This document shows, one piece after another, positions 43,212-51,898 of a DNA stretch of 64,000 nucleotides. Each line of letters begins with the position of its first letter. The stretch's first letter is position 1. Where the stretch lies: NCBI GenBank assembly GCA_003220795.1, contig QHTK01000063.1:1-64000 (forward strand), given 5' to 3'. The notes below the pieces were generated by a model, which was not told where the DNA came from, searched no databases, and worked only from the letters and a program-made list of their open reading frames with translations. Origin of the DNA: Gemmatimonadota bacterium. GTDB taxonomy: Bacteria; Gemmatimonadota; Gemmatimonadetes; Gemmatimonadales; GWC2-71-9. Both the position numbers and the translations under genes were made by a program.

Positions 43212-43978
43212 TGCGGACTCCGTGCCACGACGATGTCCACCACTGTGCCGGCGGCGGCGAGCGTGCCCGCGGCCGGGCGTTGAGCCACGACTGTGCCGGG
43301 GTTGGCGTCGGCCGTGCGCCGCCGCGTCACCGTGCCGAGCGTGAGGCCCTCGAGCTCGAGCCGCGCCCGCGCGTCGGCTTGTGACAGGCCGAGCAGGCCG
43401 GGCACCGGAATCGTCGGTGCCCCGCGGCTCACGACCACGGTCACGGGCGCCCCGGGGGCCAGCACCGTCGCCGCCGGCGGACGGGTGAGCATCGCGACGC
43501 CGCGCGGCGCGGCCGCCTGGACCGACTCCACCGGGGCGGCGGTGAGACCGGCTGCGGCCACCAGACGCTGGGCCAGGCCGCCGTCCAGTCCCGCGACGTC
43601 CGGCACGGGAATCTTGGGCGGCCCGTCGCTCGCCACCAGGGTTACCCGCAGCCCCGCGGGGGCGGAGACGCCGGGCGGTGGATCCTGCCAGATGACGGTG
43701 CCCTGAGGGGCGGTCGGATGCGGCTCCGACCCGCCGTCTTGCACCTGGAGGCCCGCCTTCCGCAGCTCGGCCGACGCTTCCTGCAGCGACAGGCCGAGCA
43801 CCCGCGGCACCACCTGGTGCCCGCGCAGAATCGGCGCGGGAAAGACGACCAGATACGCCGTGAGGTAACCCGCGACGAGCGACGAGAAGAGGGCCACGCC
43901 CCAGCGCTTGGCGCCGCGGGCGTCGAGGCCGGGTAACTGCCACTCGCGAATCGGCGGGAGGTGGCGGCGGAACCGCAT
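43208..43978 (-). CDS. Membrane-anchored PASTA-repeat protein without kinase domain
   Basis: A 256-residue protein: short basic cytoplasmic N-terminus, one membrane helix (about residues 26-48, ALFSSLVAGYLTAYLVVFP) and three PASTA domains (VPRVLGLSLQEASAELRKAG; VPDVAGLDGGLAQRLVAAAG; VPGLLGLSQADARARLELEG) reaching the end. PASTA domains bind muropeptides or beta-lactams and usually occur on Ser/Thr kinases or PBPs; here neither is attached. It may sense or bind peptidoglycan in the periplasm. Overlaps rsmB (TGATG) and rpe. Confidence 0.82.
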   Translation of the reverse strand: MRFRRHLPPIREWQLPGLDARGAKRWGVALFSSLVAGYLTAYLVVFPAPILRGHQVVPRVLGLSLQEASAELRKAGLQVQDGGSEPHPTAPQGTVIWQDPPPGVSAPAGLRVTLVASDGPPKIPVPDVAGLDGGLAQRLVAAAGLTAAPVESVQAAAPRGVAMLTRPPAATVLAPGAPVTVVVSRGAPTIPVPGLLGLSQADARARLELEGLTLGTVTRRRTADANPGTVVAQRPAAGTLAAAGTVVDIVVARSPQ

Positions 43979-45207
43979 CAGCGCACCCGCGTCAGACGCG
44001 CCGCGTAGGCGCCGTCGATCCCGTGCCGCTGCGGGAGCGACTGAAAGTCCCCCGGCTCCGTCAGCAGCGCGGCGGGCACCGTCCGCGGGGGAGGGGGGTC
44101 GCGCCGGAACTCGGGATGTCGCTCCAGAAAATCGTTCACGACGTCGCTGTTCTCCTCCGGCTCGAGGGAGCAGGTCGCGTAGACCAGCACTCCTCCCGAC
44201 TGTACGAGGTGCGCCCCCGCTTCGAGCAGCGCCCGCTGGCGCGCCGCCGCGCGCTCGATTGCCCGAGCGGAGATCCGCCAGCGGGCGTCGGGATGGCGGG
44301 CCATGGTTCCCGTGGCCGCGCACGGCGCGTCGACCAGCACGGCCGCCAGCGTCCCCGCCGCACACGGCGCCGCCAGAAGATCGGCGACGGCCGGCCGAAT
44401 TGCCACTCCGGCGCGCCGCACCGTCTGGACGAGGCGCCCCATCCGGTCGCGCCGCGCATCGCCCGCGACCACGCGTGCCCCGAGCCGCTCGAGCATGACG
44501 GCCTTCCCCCCCGGAGCCGCGCAGGCGTCGTAGGCGAGCACCCCGGCCGGGAACGCCGCGTAGCGGCACACTAACGCGTGGGCGGGATCTTGCACGATGA
44601 AGGCACCCTGCTCGAAGCCCGGTAACCGTGCCGGCAGCGGGGAGCGGGGAGCGGTACCTGTCGGTGCCACTAGGAGCCCCGCATCCCACGGCGCTTCTCG
44701 TACCCCGAATCCGGCCGCTTGGAGCCCGTCGCGTAGTCTGTCCGCATTCCAGCGCGCCGGTTGGAGCGTCAGGGGCGGTATCGCGTCGTTCCACGCGACG
44801 AGCCGCGCGGTCTCATCGTCCCCGAACTGCTGGCGCCAGCGTGCCAAGAGCCATTCGGGATGGGACGGTACTGCTCCCTGCTCCCGGCTCCCCGACTCCG
44901 CGACCCGCCGCAGGGCCTGGTTCACGAACCGCGCCCCGCCCTCTCCCGCCGCGTCGCGGGCCAGTTCCACGCTCGTCGACACCGCCGCGTACGCGGGAAC
45001 GCGAGCGAGCGCGCGCAGCTGGTAGGCGCCGAGTCGCAGGATGTCGTCGAGACGGGGGTCGACGGTGGCCAACGCCAGTGCCCGGTCGAGATCGGCCTGG
45101 CTGCGCAGCACCCCGCCGGCGAGCTGGTACGCCAGGCGGCGATCGCGCTCCGCCAGCCCCGCGAGGTGGCGGTCGCGCGCCGCGGCGAAGGTGGCGCCGG
45201 CGCGCAC
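43978..45207 (-). CDS. rsmB: 16S rRNA m5C methyltransferase (RsmB/Sun family)
   Basis: At least 409 residues: NusB-like N-terminal helical domain (VSTSVELARDAAGEGGARFVNQALRRV in parts), then a SAM methyltransferase domain with DACAAPGGKAVMLE, VLVDAPCAATGTMARHPD (catalytic PCxxTG) and VYATCSLEPEEN (second catalytic Cys). It methylates C967 of 16S rRNA in E. coli. The GTG at 45207 omits about 17 conserved residues; an in-frame ATT at 45258, overlapping the thiG stop, would restore them. Two heptad arms (44639-44658, 44867-44893) lie within its linker regions. Confidence 0.88.
   Translation of the reverse strand: MRAGATFAAARDRHLAGLAERDRRLAYQLAGGVLRSQADLDRALALATVDPRLDDILRLGAYQLRALARVPAYAAVSTSVELARDAAGEGGARFVNQALRRVAESGSREQGAVPSHPEWLLARWRQQFGDDETARLVAWNDAIPPLTLQPARWNADRLRDGLQAAGFGVREAPWDAGLLVAPTGTAPRSPLPARLPGFEQGAFIVQDPAHALVCRYAAFPAGVLAYDACAAPGGKAVMLERLGARVVAGDARRDRMGRLVQTVRRAGVAIRPAVADLLAAPCAAGTLAAVLVDAPCAATGTMARHPDARWRISARAIERAAARQRALLEAGAHLVQSGGVLVYATCSLEPEENSDVVNDFLERHPEFRRDPPPPRTVPAALLTEPGDFQSLPQRHGIDGAYAARLTRVR
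44639..44893. repeat. Pair of heptad arms inside rsmB
   Basis: GGGGAGC heptads ending in GGTACC at 44639-44658, and the reverse complement of three NGGGAGC heptads ending in AGTACC at 44867-44893. The two arms are about 210 bases apart in inverted orientation and are both translated as Gly/Ser/Arg-rich linkers. Confidence 0.7.
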
Positions 45208-45253
45208 CGATTGCAGGATTCGCAGCGCCGCGCGCCGCGCCGCGGTCGCGTCC

Positions 45254-46060
45254 CTAATCCAACATCCCTTCGAGCGGTGACGAGGGTACGGCGACCTCGC
45301 GCCGCGGCATGCGACCGGCGAGGTGCGCGGTTCGCCCCGCGTCGACTGCCAGGCGCATCGCGTGCGCCATGGCGACGGGATCCTGCGCGGCGGCGAGGGC
45401 GGTATTCATCAGGATTCCGTCCACGCCCTGCTCCATGGTAAGGCATGCGTCCGAGGCCGTGCCGACGCCCGCGTCGACCACGACCGGGACGTGCAGCCGC
45501 CGCTTGATCGTGCGCACGCTGTAGGGGTTCAACAGCCCCAGTCCGCTGCCGATCGGGGAAGCGAGCGGCATCACGGCGGTGCAGCCCGCGTCCTCGAGCC
45601 GCAACGCCGTCACCAGGTCCTCGTTCGTGTAGGCCAGCACCCGGAAGCCGTCCTTCACCAGGATCTTCGCGGCCTCGAGCAGCCCCTGCACGTCGGGGAG
45701 CAACGTTTCCTGGTCGCCGATCACCTCGAGTTTGACAAACTCGTTGAATCCCGCCTCCCGGGCCAGCCGGGCGTAGCGCACGGCGTCCTCCGCCGTGGCG
45801 CACCCGGCCGTGTTGGCGAGCAGGAAGTAGCGCTTGGGGTCGAGGTGATACAGGACGCCCGTCTCCCGGGTCCGGTCCAGATCCACGCGCCGCACGGCGA
45901 CGGTCACGATTTCTGCCCCCGACGCGTCGATGGCGCGGACCATCGTGTCGTTGTCGCGATACTTTCCGGTCCCCACCATGAGGCGCGAGTGGAACGTGCG
46001 CCCGCCGATGGTGAAGGGCGTGTCGCGGAGCGTGTCCACCGCGGTCGCCATCGGGTTCAT
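45254..46060 (-). CDS. thiG: Thiazole synthase
   Basis: A 268-residue TIM-barrel enzyme making the thiazole phosphate of thiamine from deoxyxylulose phosphate, dehydroglycine/glyoxylate imine and ThiS thiocarboxylate. Motifs: HSRLMVGTGKY, ASGAEIVTVAVRRVDL, TAGCATAEDAVRYARLARE, FVKLEVIGD, PLASPIGSGLGL, VVVDAGVGTASDA, and ILMNTALAAAQDP. Overlaps thiS (ATGA). No thiF, thiO/thiH or thiC in the window. Confidence 0.94.
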   Translation of the reverse strand: MNPMATAVDTLRDTPFTIGGRTFHSRLMVGTGKYRDNDTMVRAIDASGAEIVTVAVRRVDLDRTRETGVLYHLDPKRYFLLANTAGCATAEDAVRYARLAREAGFNEFVKLEVIGDQETLLPDVQGLLEAAKILVKDGFRVLAYTNEDLVTALRLEDAGCTAVMPLASPIGSGLGLLNPYSVRTIKRRLHVPVVVDAGVGTASDACLTMEQGVDGILMNTALAAAQDPVAMAHAMRLAVDAGRTAHLAGRMPRREVAVPSSPLEGMLD

Positions 46061-46269
46061 CCCCCTCCCACGAAATGCACCAGCTCGACCGCGTCCCCGG
46101 GACCGATCCGGACGTCGCCCAGCGCGGGACGGCGGACGATGGTGCGGTTGTGCTCCACCACGACGGCGCGCGGGTCGAGCGCGAGCGACGCGAGCAGCTC
46201 GAGCAGCGTCACACCCGGGGACACCGCGCGGTGCTGCCCATTCACCGTGATGTCGATCGTATCGTTCAT
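46057..46269 (-). CDS. thiS: Sulfur carrier protein
   Basis: A 70-residue ubiquitin-like protein ending in VHFVGGG, whose C-terminal Gly-Gly is thiocarboxylated to give sulfur to the thiazole. The first strand (IDITVNGQHRAV) and LLELLASL are typical. ATG overlaps the thiE stop (ATGA) and its stop overlaps thiG, giving order thiE-thiS-thiG. Confidence 0.9.
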   Translation of the reverse strand: MNDTIDITVNGQHRAVSPGVTLLELLASLALDPRAVVVEHNRTIVRRPALGDVRIGPGDAVELVHFVGGG

Positions 46270-46892
46270 TGATTCAACTCCTGCACCATCCTCCGGGCGG
46301 TTGCCCGAGGATCGGCGGCGTCCCACAGGGCCCGGATCGCCGCCACCCCGTACACGCCCGCGGCGCGCAGCTCGGGGAGCCGCTCGGGCGTCACCCCGCC
46401 GATCGCGATCACCGGCAGGCCGAGCCCGACGATCCCGGTCACGAGCCCCGGGCCGAGCGGCGCGCGCGCGGGCGAGGGGTGGGTGGCCGTGGGGAACACC
46501 GGTCCTACTAAAAGATAGTCGGCGCCCGCCGCCTGCGCGGCCTCCGCCTCGCGCAAGTCGTGGACCGATGTGCCGATCCACCACTTCGGGTCGAGACGGC
46601 GGGCGTGCTCGGGGTCGAGGCTCCCGCCCGCGAGCTGGACGCCGGCGGCGCCCGCGGCGAGCGCGACGTCGAGGCGGTCGTTAACGAATAGACGGGTAGA
46701 CGGGTAGACGGATAGACGCATAGCGAGCTCGTAGTGTTCCAGGCCTGAGAGGGCATGGCCGCGCGCGTGAAACGCGAGCTGTTCGCCCCCGCCCGCCGCG
46801 AGCTGTCGCGCGATCTCGTCCAGGTCCGCGCGGCGGGCGATCCGCTCGTCGGTGATGGCATGCAGCCGCGGCAGCGGCGTGGCGTGCGTCAC
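46266..46892 (-). CDS. thiE: Thiamine phosphate synthase (ThiE/TenI-like)
   Basis: A 208-residue TIM barrel joining thiazole phosphate and HMP-pyrophosphate. LHAITDERIARR, LFVNDRLDVALAAGAAGVQL, WWIGTSVHDLREAEAA, YLLVGPVFPTATHP and IAIGGVTPERLPEL match the family. The Q-R-E-K substrate loop of classic ThiE is replaced (GEQLAFHARG), so it may be the TenI-like branch. Residues about 57-68 (LSVYPSTRLFV) are encoded by an octad repeat at 46687-46722 that forms the strand before the NDR motif. Overlaps fmt and thiS. Confidence 0.82.
   Translation of the reverse strand: MTHATPLPRLHAITDERIARRADLDEIARQLAAGGGEQLAFHARGHALSGLEHYELAMRLSVYPSTRLFVNDRLDVALAAGAAGVQLAGGSLDPEHARRLDPKWWIGTSVHDLREAEAAQAAGADYLLVGPVFPTATHPSPARAPLGPGLVTGIVGLGLPVIAIGGVTPERLPELRAAGVYGVAAIRALWDAADPRATARRMVQELNQ
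46687..46722. repeat. Octad repeat tract inside thiE
   Basis: Four tandem 8-base units, AATAGACGGG-type: AGACGGGT twice, AGACGGAT and AGACGCAT. They are nearly identical to the arms of the 32821-32928 element. Only one arm is present, and it is translated in frame. Confidence 0.85.
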
Positions 46893-47812
46893 CCGAAGCG
46901 TTGGCCGGCCTTGATGCGGCGGCCCCGCAGCCAGTCTGCGGCCGCCATGCGCGGCTTGCCGGCGGGCTGGACTTCCTCCACCTCGACCGCCCCACGCCCC
47001 GCCATGATCAGCAGTCGGCCATCCGCGTTCAGCACCTCTCCCGGATCCCCCTGCTGCTCCCCGACCCGGGCGCCGAACAGCTTGATCTCACTGCCGGCGA
47101 GCTCCGTCCAGGCGCCGGGCTTCGGATCGAGGCCGCGGATGAGGCGCGCGATCCGCTCGGCGGGATCGCTCCAGCGAACCTGCGCCGTTGCCCGCGTGAG
47201 CTTGGGCGCGTAGGTCGCGCGCCGGTGATCCTGCGGGACGGGATGGAGCGCGCCCTGGTCCCACAGTGCGAGCGCCTCTACGAGCGCCTGGGCGCCGACT
47301 TCGGCGAGATGCGCCGACAGCTCCCCGCCCGTTTCGTCCGGCTCGATCGTGTGCGGGATCTGCAGCAGCACGGGTCCCGAGTCGAGGCCCTCGTCGAGCT
47401 GCATGATACTGACCCCCGTCTTCGCCAAGCCGTTCACGATGGCCCACTCGACGGGCGCCGCGCCGCGCAGCTCCGGCAGGAGGGACGGATGTACGTTCAC
47501 CATCCCTCGGCCGGGGAGCCGCAGCAGCTCCGGCTTGAGGATGTGCCCGTAGGCGACCACCACGCCCACCTCGGGCGCGAGCTCGCGCAGCCGGCCGAGG
47601 AAGGCCGGGTCGGTCGGGCGCTCGGGCTGGAACACGGGAATCGCCTCGGCCAGGGCCTCGACTTTCACGGGCGGCGGCACGGCCCGCGAGCGGGAGCGAC
47701 CCTGCGGCCGGTCGGGCTGGGTGACGGCGGCGAGCACGTCGAACCCCTCGCCGAGCAGGGCTCGCAGCGACGGGACCGCGAACTCGGGCGTGCCGAAGAA
47801 GACGACGCGCAC
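46889..47812 (-). CDS. fmt: Methionyl-tRNA formyltransferase
   Basis: A 307-residue enzyme formylating initiator Met-tRNA from 10-formyl-THF. RVVFFGTPEFAVPSL, the catalytic Asn-His-Asp region (YGHILKPELL, NVHPSLLPELRGAAPVEWAI, MQLDEGLDSGPVL) and the C-terminal anticodon-like domain (WSDPAERIARLIRGLDPKPGAW) are all present. GTG start abuts the def stop, the common def-fmt pair. Confidence 0.95.
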   Translation of the reverse strand: MRVVFFGTPEFAVPSLRALLGEGFDVLAAVTQPDRPQGRSRSRAVPPPVKVEALAEAIPVFQPERPTDPAFLGRLRELAPEVGVVVAYGHILKPELLRLPGRGMVNVHPSLLPELRGAAPVEWAIVNGLAKTGVSIMQLDEGLDSGPVLLQIPHTIEPDETGGELSAHLAEVGAQALVEALALWDQGALHPVPQDHRRATYAPKLTRATAQVRWSDPAERIARLIRGLDPKPGAWTELAGSEIKLFGARVGEQQGDPGEVLNADGRLLIMAGRGAVEVEEVQPAGKPRMAAADWLRGRRIKAGQRFG

Positions 47813-48361
47813 TTAGAGCTCGCCCGCCGGCTCCGGCGTTACGTCCTTCACGTATCCGGGCTTGCCCTTGCGCGCCTTCTTCCACTTCGCCACCAGCAGA
47901 TGTCGTTTGACGGCGCTCAAGTGGTCGAGAAACAGGATGCCGTCGAGATGATCGATCTCATGTTGCGCGGCGCGCGCCTTGAATCCCGAGAGCTCGACCG
48001 AGTAGGAGCGGCCGTCGCGGTCGAGCGCCTCGAGCGTCACCGCGAGCGGGCGCTCGACTTCGCCGTACAAGTCGGGGATCGACAGACACCCCTCTTCCGC
48101 GGTTTCGGCGACGTCGCTCGCCTGCACGATCCGGGGGTTGATGAGGACGAGGGGCGGGGGAAACTCCTCGCCCACGTCCACGACGGCGACGCGCCGTGCC
48201 ACCCCCACCTGGTTGGCGGCGAGCCCCACCCCCTTCGCGGCGCGCATCGTATCGAACAGATCGCCCACCAGCCGGCGCACCTCGTCGTCCACGGCCGCGA
48301 CCGGCGCGGCGGCCTGCCGCAGCACCGGGGAGCCAAGGAGGTGGAGCTGTCGGATCGTCAC
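47813..48361 (-). CDS. def: Peptide deformylase
   Basis: A 182-residue metalloenzyme removing N-formyl groups from new proteins. Three motifs: GVGLAANQVG, EEGCLSIPDLYG (metal Cys) and QHEIDHLDGILF (HExxH as HEIDH). The C-terminus has a Lys-rich tail (KWKKARKGKPGY) that could touch the ribosome. GTG start overlaps the yajC stop (GTGA). Directly upstream of fmt. Confidence 0.95.
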   Translation of the reverse strand: MTIRQLHLLGSPVLRQAAAPVAAVDDEVRRLVGDLFDTMRAAKGVGLAANQVGVARRVAVVDVGEEFPPPLVLINPRIVQASDVAETAEEGCLSIPDLYGEVERPLAVTLEALDRDGRSYSVELSGFKARAAQHEIDHLDGILFLDHLSAVKRHLLVAKWKKARKGKPGYVKDVTPEPAGEL

Positions 48362-48681
48362 TGCGGCTTCGCCTCGACGGACCGGTTGAGGATGTTGGCG
48401 ATATTCGAGCGGACGATCACGAGACGCGCTTCGCCGCTCTTCACCGTCACTTCGTCGTCCTTCAAGTGCACGACCTCGCCAAGGATCCCCCCGGACGTCA
48501 GCACTTTGTCGCCCTTTTGGAGGGAGGCCAGCAGCTGGCGATGGCGCTCCTGCTGCTTTTTCTGCGGCCGGAGAATCAGGAAGTAGATGATGGCGAACAC
48601 CGCCACCAGCTGAAAGACAAGCCAGCCGGCGGGCCCCTGCCCGCCCGAGGGCGTGAAGAGCAGCGTATACGAGGCGTGCAT
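48358..48681 (-). CDS. yajC: Preprotein translocase subunit YajC
   Basis: A 107-residue protein with one membrane helix (about residues 18-37, VFQLVAVFAIIYFLILRP) followed by the YajC signature RPQKKQQERHRQLLASLQKGDKVLT in parts and GGILGEVVHL. It associates with SecDF. The start at 48681 is chosen because a longer frame would run into tgt. The usual secD-secF genes do not follow; def and fmt do. Confidence 0.9.
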   Translation of the reverse strand: MHASYTLLFTPSGGQGPAGWLVFQLVAVFAIIYFLILRPQKKQQERHRQLLASLQKGDKVLTSGGILGEVVHLKDDEVTVKSGEARLVIVRSNIANILNRSVEAKPQ

Positions 48682-48683
48682 GG

Positions 48684-49802
48684 TCAATCCGATCGGGTAT
48701 AGCGGCGCCGCCACTCGGCGGCCCACCGCGGAAACGTTCCGGCGCGGGTTGCGGCGCCCATCTCTCGGGCCAGCCGGATCAGGAAGCGAACGTTATGCAG
48801 CGACAACAGCCGCAGCCCCAGCAGCTCCTCCGCCACGAACAGGTGCCGCAGGTAGCCGCGCGAGAACGTGCCGCAAGTCTCGCAGTCGCACGTCGCGTCG
48901 AGCGGCCGCGGGTCCTCGCGGTGCTCGGCGTTGCGGATGTTCACCGGGCCGTCGGGCGTGAACGCCGAGCCATTGCGCCCGTTGCGCGTGGGCGCCACGC
49001 AATCGAACAGGTCCATACCCCGCTCCACCGCCGCCACGAGGTCCTCGGGGAACCCCACGCCCATAAGATAACGCGGCCAGGCGGGCGGCAGCCGGGGCTC
49101 GAGACCCTCGAGCATCTGGTACATGACGGGCTTCGGCTCGCCTACGGACAAGCCGCCGATAGCGAGGCCGGTCCAGGAAGCGAGATCGCCGATCCGGCGG
49201 AGACCTTCCTCGCGCAGCCCCAGGTGGGTGCCGCCCTGCAGGATGGGCCAGAGGGTCTGGCGCCCGTCCGCCAATTCGCGGTGCCGCGCGGCGCACCGTT
49301 CCAGCCATCGCAGCGTCCGCTCGAGGGCGTCCCTGGCGGTCGCCTCATCCGCGCCCCCCGGCACGACATGATCGAACGCCATCGCGATATCGGCGCCGAG
49401 GGTCCATTGGATCTCGGTCGCGCGCTCCGGCGTGAGGTGTCGCCGGCTCCCATCCACGTGGCTCTGGAACTCGACGCCGTCTTCGTCCACGCGGCGAGAC
49501 CCCTCGAGTGAGAACACCTGGAAGCCGCCCGAGTCGGTGAGGAGCGGACGGTCCCACCCCATGAAGCGGTGGAGACCACCGAGCCGCTGCACGACGCCCT
49601 CGCCGGGACGGACGTGGAGGTGGTAGGTGTTCGCCAGGACGAGCTGCGCCCCGACGCTCTTTAGGTCGGCGGGCGAGAGCGTCCGTACCGTCCCCTGCGT
49701 TCCGACGGGCATGAACGCCGGCGTTTCGATCGTGCCGTGGGGCAGGACGAGCGTGCCCGTGCGGGCGGCGCTGGAGGTGGCTTCGATCGTGAATTCGAAC
49801 AT
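48684..49802 (-). CDS. tgt: tRNA-guanine transglycosylase
   Basis: A 372-residue TIM-barrel enzyme exchanging G34 for preQ1 in tRNAs (queuosine pathway). Motifs: TPAFMPVGTQGTV, LANTYHLHVRPG, LLTDSGGFQVFSL (catalytic Asp), AMAFDHVVPGGA, LFDCVAPTRNGRNGSAF (nucleophile Asp) and the zinc ligands CDCETC with His later. ATG at 49802 with GGAG upstream; GTG at 49814 is possible. Follows queA by 12 bases. Confidence 0.95.
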   Translation of the reverse strand: MFEFTIEATSSAARTGTLVLPHGTIETPAFMPVGTQGTVRTLSPADLKSVGAQLVLANTYHLHVRPGEGVVQRLGGLHRFMGWDRPLLTDSGGFQVFSLEGSRRVDEDGVEFQSHVDGSRRHLTPERATEIQWTLGADIAMAFDHVVPGGADEATARDALERTLRWLERCAARHRELADGRQTLWPILQGGTHLGLREEGLRRIGDLASWTGLAIGGLSVGEPKPVMYQMLEGLEPRLPPAWPRYLMGVGFPEDLVAAVERGMDLFDCVAPTRNGRNGSAFTPDGPVNIRNAEHREDPRPLDATCDCETCGTFSRGYLRHLFVAEELLGLRLLSLHNVRFLIRLAREMGAATRAGTFPRWAAEWRRRYTRSD

Positions 49803-49814
49803 GGAGCTCCGCAC

Positions 49815-50903
49815 TCAAACAATCGCCATCGCATCGCCATATGAATAGAATCGGTACCCCTGTCGCACCGCCTCTCCATACGCCCGCATCACGTTGTCGT
49901 ATCCCCCGAACGCGCACACCAGCATGAGCAGCGTCGAGCGGGGCAGGTGAAAGTTCGTGAGCAGCCGGTCTACGGCGCGAAACGGGTACGGAGGGTAGAT
50001 GAAGAGCGAGGTCTCTCCGGCTCCAGGGCGAATCGCGCCCCGCGCGTCGGCGCACGTCTCGAGCGCGCGCACGACGGTCGTTCCGACCGCCCAGATTCGG
50101 CCTCCCGCCTCTCGTCTGCCGTTGATGGTCGTCGCCGACTCCGCGCTCACCGCGTACGGCTCGGCGTGCAGCGCGTGGCCGGCGAGGTCGTCCACCTCGA
50201 CCGGTTTGAAGGTACCGGGGCCGACGTGCAGGTCCAGCGTCGCGACCGCCGTCCCGCTCGCCCGCACTCGATCCACCAGCTCCGCCGTGAAATGCAGCCC
50301 GGCGGTGGGTGCGGCGACGCTGCCGTCGTGTGCGGCGTACACCGTCTGGTAGCGGGCGCGGTCCTCCGGGACGGGCGGCCGGCGGATATACGGCGGCAGC
50401 GGCGTCTCACCGTACTTCGCGAGCGTCGCTCGGGCATCGAGCGCGCCAACGAACTTCACGCGCCGCAGCCCGCCGCCCAGCATCTCGACGATCTCCGCCG
50501 CGCTGTCGTCGCCGAAGCGGACCGTGCGGCCGGGCTTGAGCTTGCCGCCGGGATGGCCCATCGCGAGCCAGCTCCCGTCGGGCAGCTCGCGCACCACCAG
50601 AAGCTCCGCCACGTTCCCCGTTTCCCGTTTCCCGTGCAGTCTCGCCGGAATTACCCGCGACACGTTGAGGACGAGCACATCCTCGGGCGCGACGAGCTCG
50701 ACGATGTCGCGAAACTGGGCGTGCCGGATGGCGCCGGTCGAGCGGTCGAGCACCAGCAGGCGGCTGGCCGCGCGGTCGGGGAGGGGGTGTTGGGCGATCC
50801 GTCCCGCTGGCAGGCTGTAATTGAAGTCTGAGGTTCGGTACCGCGATTGCCTACCCGTCGAAGATCGTTTGCTGGTCCGCGGTTCTGGGCGGAGTGAACC
50901 CAA
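49815..50903 (-). CDS. queA: S-adenosylmethionine:tRNA ribosyltransferase-isomerase
   Basis: About 340-362 residues. QueA family sequence begins at [18 protein letters not shown], includes [45 protein letters not shown] and [14 protein letters not shown]. It transfers ribosyl from SAM to preQ1-tRNA. No ATG, GTG or TTG exists between the ruvB stop and the conserved start (about 50840); the nearest in-frame start is a TTG at 50903 within ruvB, used here. A heptad tract (50613-50633) encodes GKRETGN in a loop. Confidence 0.88.
   Translation of the reverse strand: MGSLRPEPRTSKRSSTGRQSRYRTSDFNYSLPAGRIAQHPLPDRAASRLLVLDRSTGAIRHAQFRDIVELVAPEDVLVLNVSRVIPARLHGKRETGNVAELLVVRELPDGSWLAMGHPGGKLKPGRTVRFGDDSAAEIVEMLGGGLRRVKFVGALDARATLAKYGETPLPPYIRRPPVPEDRARYQTVYAAHDGSVAAPTAGLHFTAELVDRVRASGTAVATLDLHVGPGTFKPVEVDDLAGHALHAEPYAVSAESATTINGRREAGGRIWAVGTTVVRALETCADARGAIRPGAGETSLFIYPPYPFRAVDRLLTNFHLPRSTLLMLVCAFGGYDNVMRAYGEAVRQGYRFYSYGDAMAIV
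50613..50633. repeat. Heptad tract inside queA
   Basis: Three consecutive 7-base units GTTCCCC, GTTTCCC and GTTTCCC. It is translated in frame in QueA as KRETGN next to the conserved RVIPARLHG. No second arm found nearby. Confidence 0.6.
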
Positions 50904-51888
50904 AATGCTTGTACGCGGCTCCAGTGGCGCAGCGGCCGCGCGGCGTGCGGGCCAGGAAGCCGCGTTGCATGAGAAACGGCTCGTACACCTCTTCGAGCGT
51001 ACCGGGATCCTCGCCCACGGCGGCGGCGATGGTCGTGAGCCCGACGGGCCCGCCTTCGAACTGCTCGATGATCGTCTTGAGGATCCGGCCGTCCATGTCG
51101 TCGAGCCCGAACTCATCCACGTCCAGCCGTTTCAGCGCCTCGCCCGCCACGTGGGCGGTGATCTTGCCACCGGCGCGGACCTGGGCGTAGTCGCGCACCC
51201 GCTTGAGCAGGCGGTTGGCGACGCGCGGGGTGCCGCGGCTGCGCCGCGCGATCTCGGCGATGCCCGCCGCGTCGGCCGGCACGGCCAGGATCCCCGCCGA
51301 GCGGGCGAGGATCTGGGCCAGGTCGTCCGGCGGATAGTACGAGAGCCTCTCCACCAGCCCGAAGCGGGCCCGCATCGGCGGCGTGAGCAGCCCGAACCGC
51401 GTGGTGGCGCCGATCAGCGTGAAGCGCTCCAGCGCCATGGGGATCGTCTGCGCATGGGGCCCGTCGGCGATGCGCACGTCGACGTGGAACTCCTCCATGG
51501 CGGGATACAGGAACTCCTCGAGCGCGGGCCGCAGCCGATGGATTTCGTCGATGAACAGGATGTCCCCGGCCTTGAGGGACGTGAGCAGGCCGACCAGGTC
51601 GCCGGGGCGCTCGAGCACGGGTCCCGAGGTGGTGCGGACGTTCACGCCGAGCTCGCGCGCCATGAGCAGCGCGAGCGTGGTCTTCCCGAGCCCCGGAGGT
51701 CCGAAGAACAGCGTGTGGTCGAGCGGCTCCTTGCGCTGCTTCGTCGCGTCGATGGCGATCTGGAGCGACTCCTTGACCTTGGCCTGGCCGACGAACTCGT
51801 CCAGGCGCGAGGGGCGCAGCGCCGCGTCCGTGACGCGCTCGTCGGGGAGCGCCTCCGGCGTGGTGATTTGAATCCGCTCCTTCGTCAC
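50851..51888 (-). CDS. ruvB: Holliday junction branch-migration ATPase
   Basis: A 345-residue AAA+ motor that drives branch migration with RuvA. Walker [14 protein letters not shown], Walker [11 protein letters not shown], sensor GATTRFGLL, arginine finger region [10 protein letters not shown], and the C-terminal winged helix [16 protein letters not shown] with [21 protein letters not shown] start; queA overlaps the 3' end. A small zinc-ribbon gene separates it from ruvA. Confidence 0.96.
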   Translation of the reverse strand: MTKERIQITTPEALPDERVTDAALRPSRLDEFVGQAKVKESLQIAIDATKQRKEPLDHTLFFGPPGLGKTTLALLMARELGVNVRTTSGPVLERPGDLVGLLTSLKAGDILFIDEIHRLRPALEEFLYPAMEEFHVDVRIADGPHAQTIPMALERFTLIGATTRFGLLTPPMRARFGLVERLSYYPPDDLAQILARSAGILAVPADAAGIAEIARRSRGTPRVANRLLKRVRDYAQVRAGGKITAHVAGEALKRLDVDEFGLDDMDGRILKTIIEQFEGGPVGLTTIAAAVGEDPGTLEEVYEPFLMQRGFLARTPRGRCATGAAYKHFGFTPPRTADQQTIFDG

Positions 51889-51898
51889 AGTATCACAC

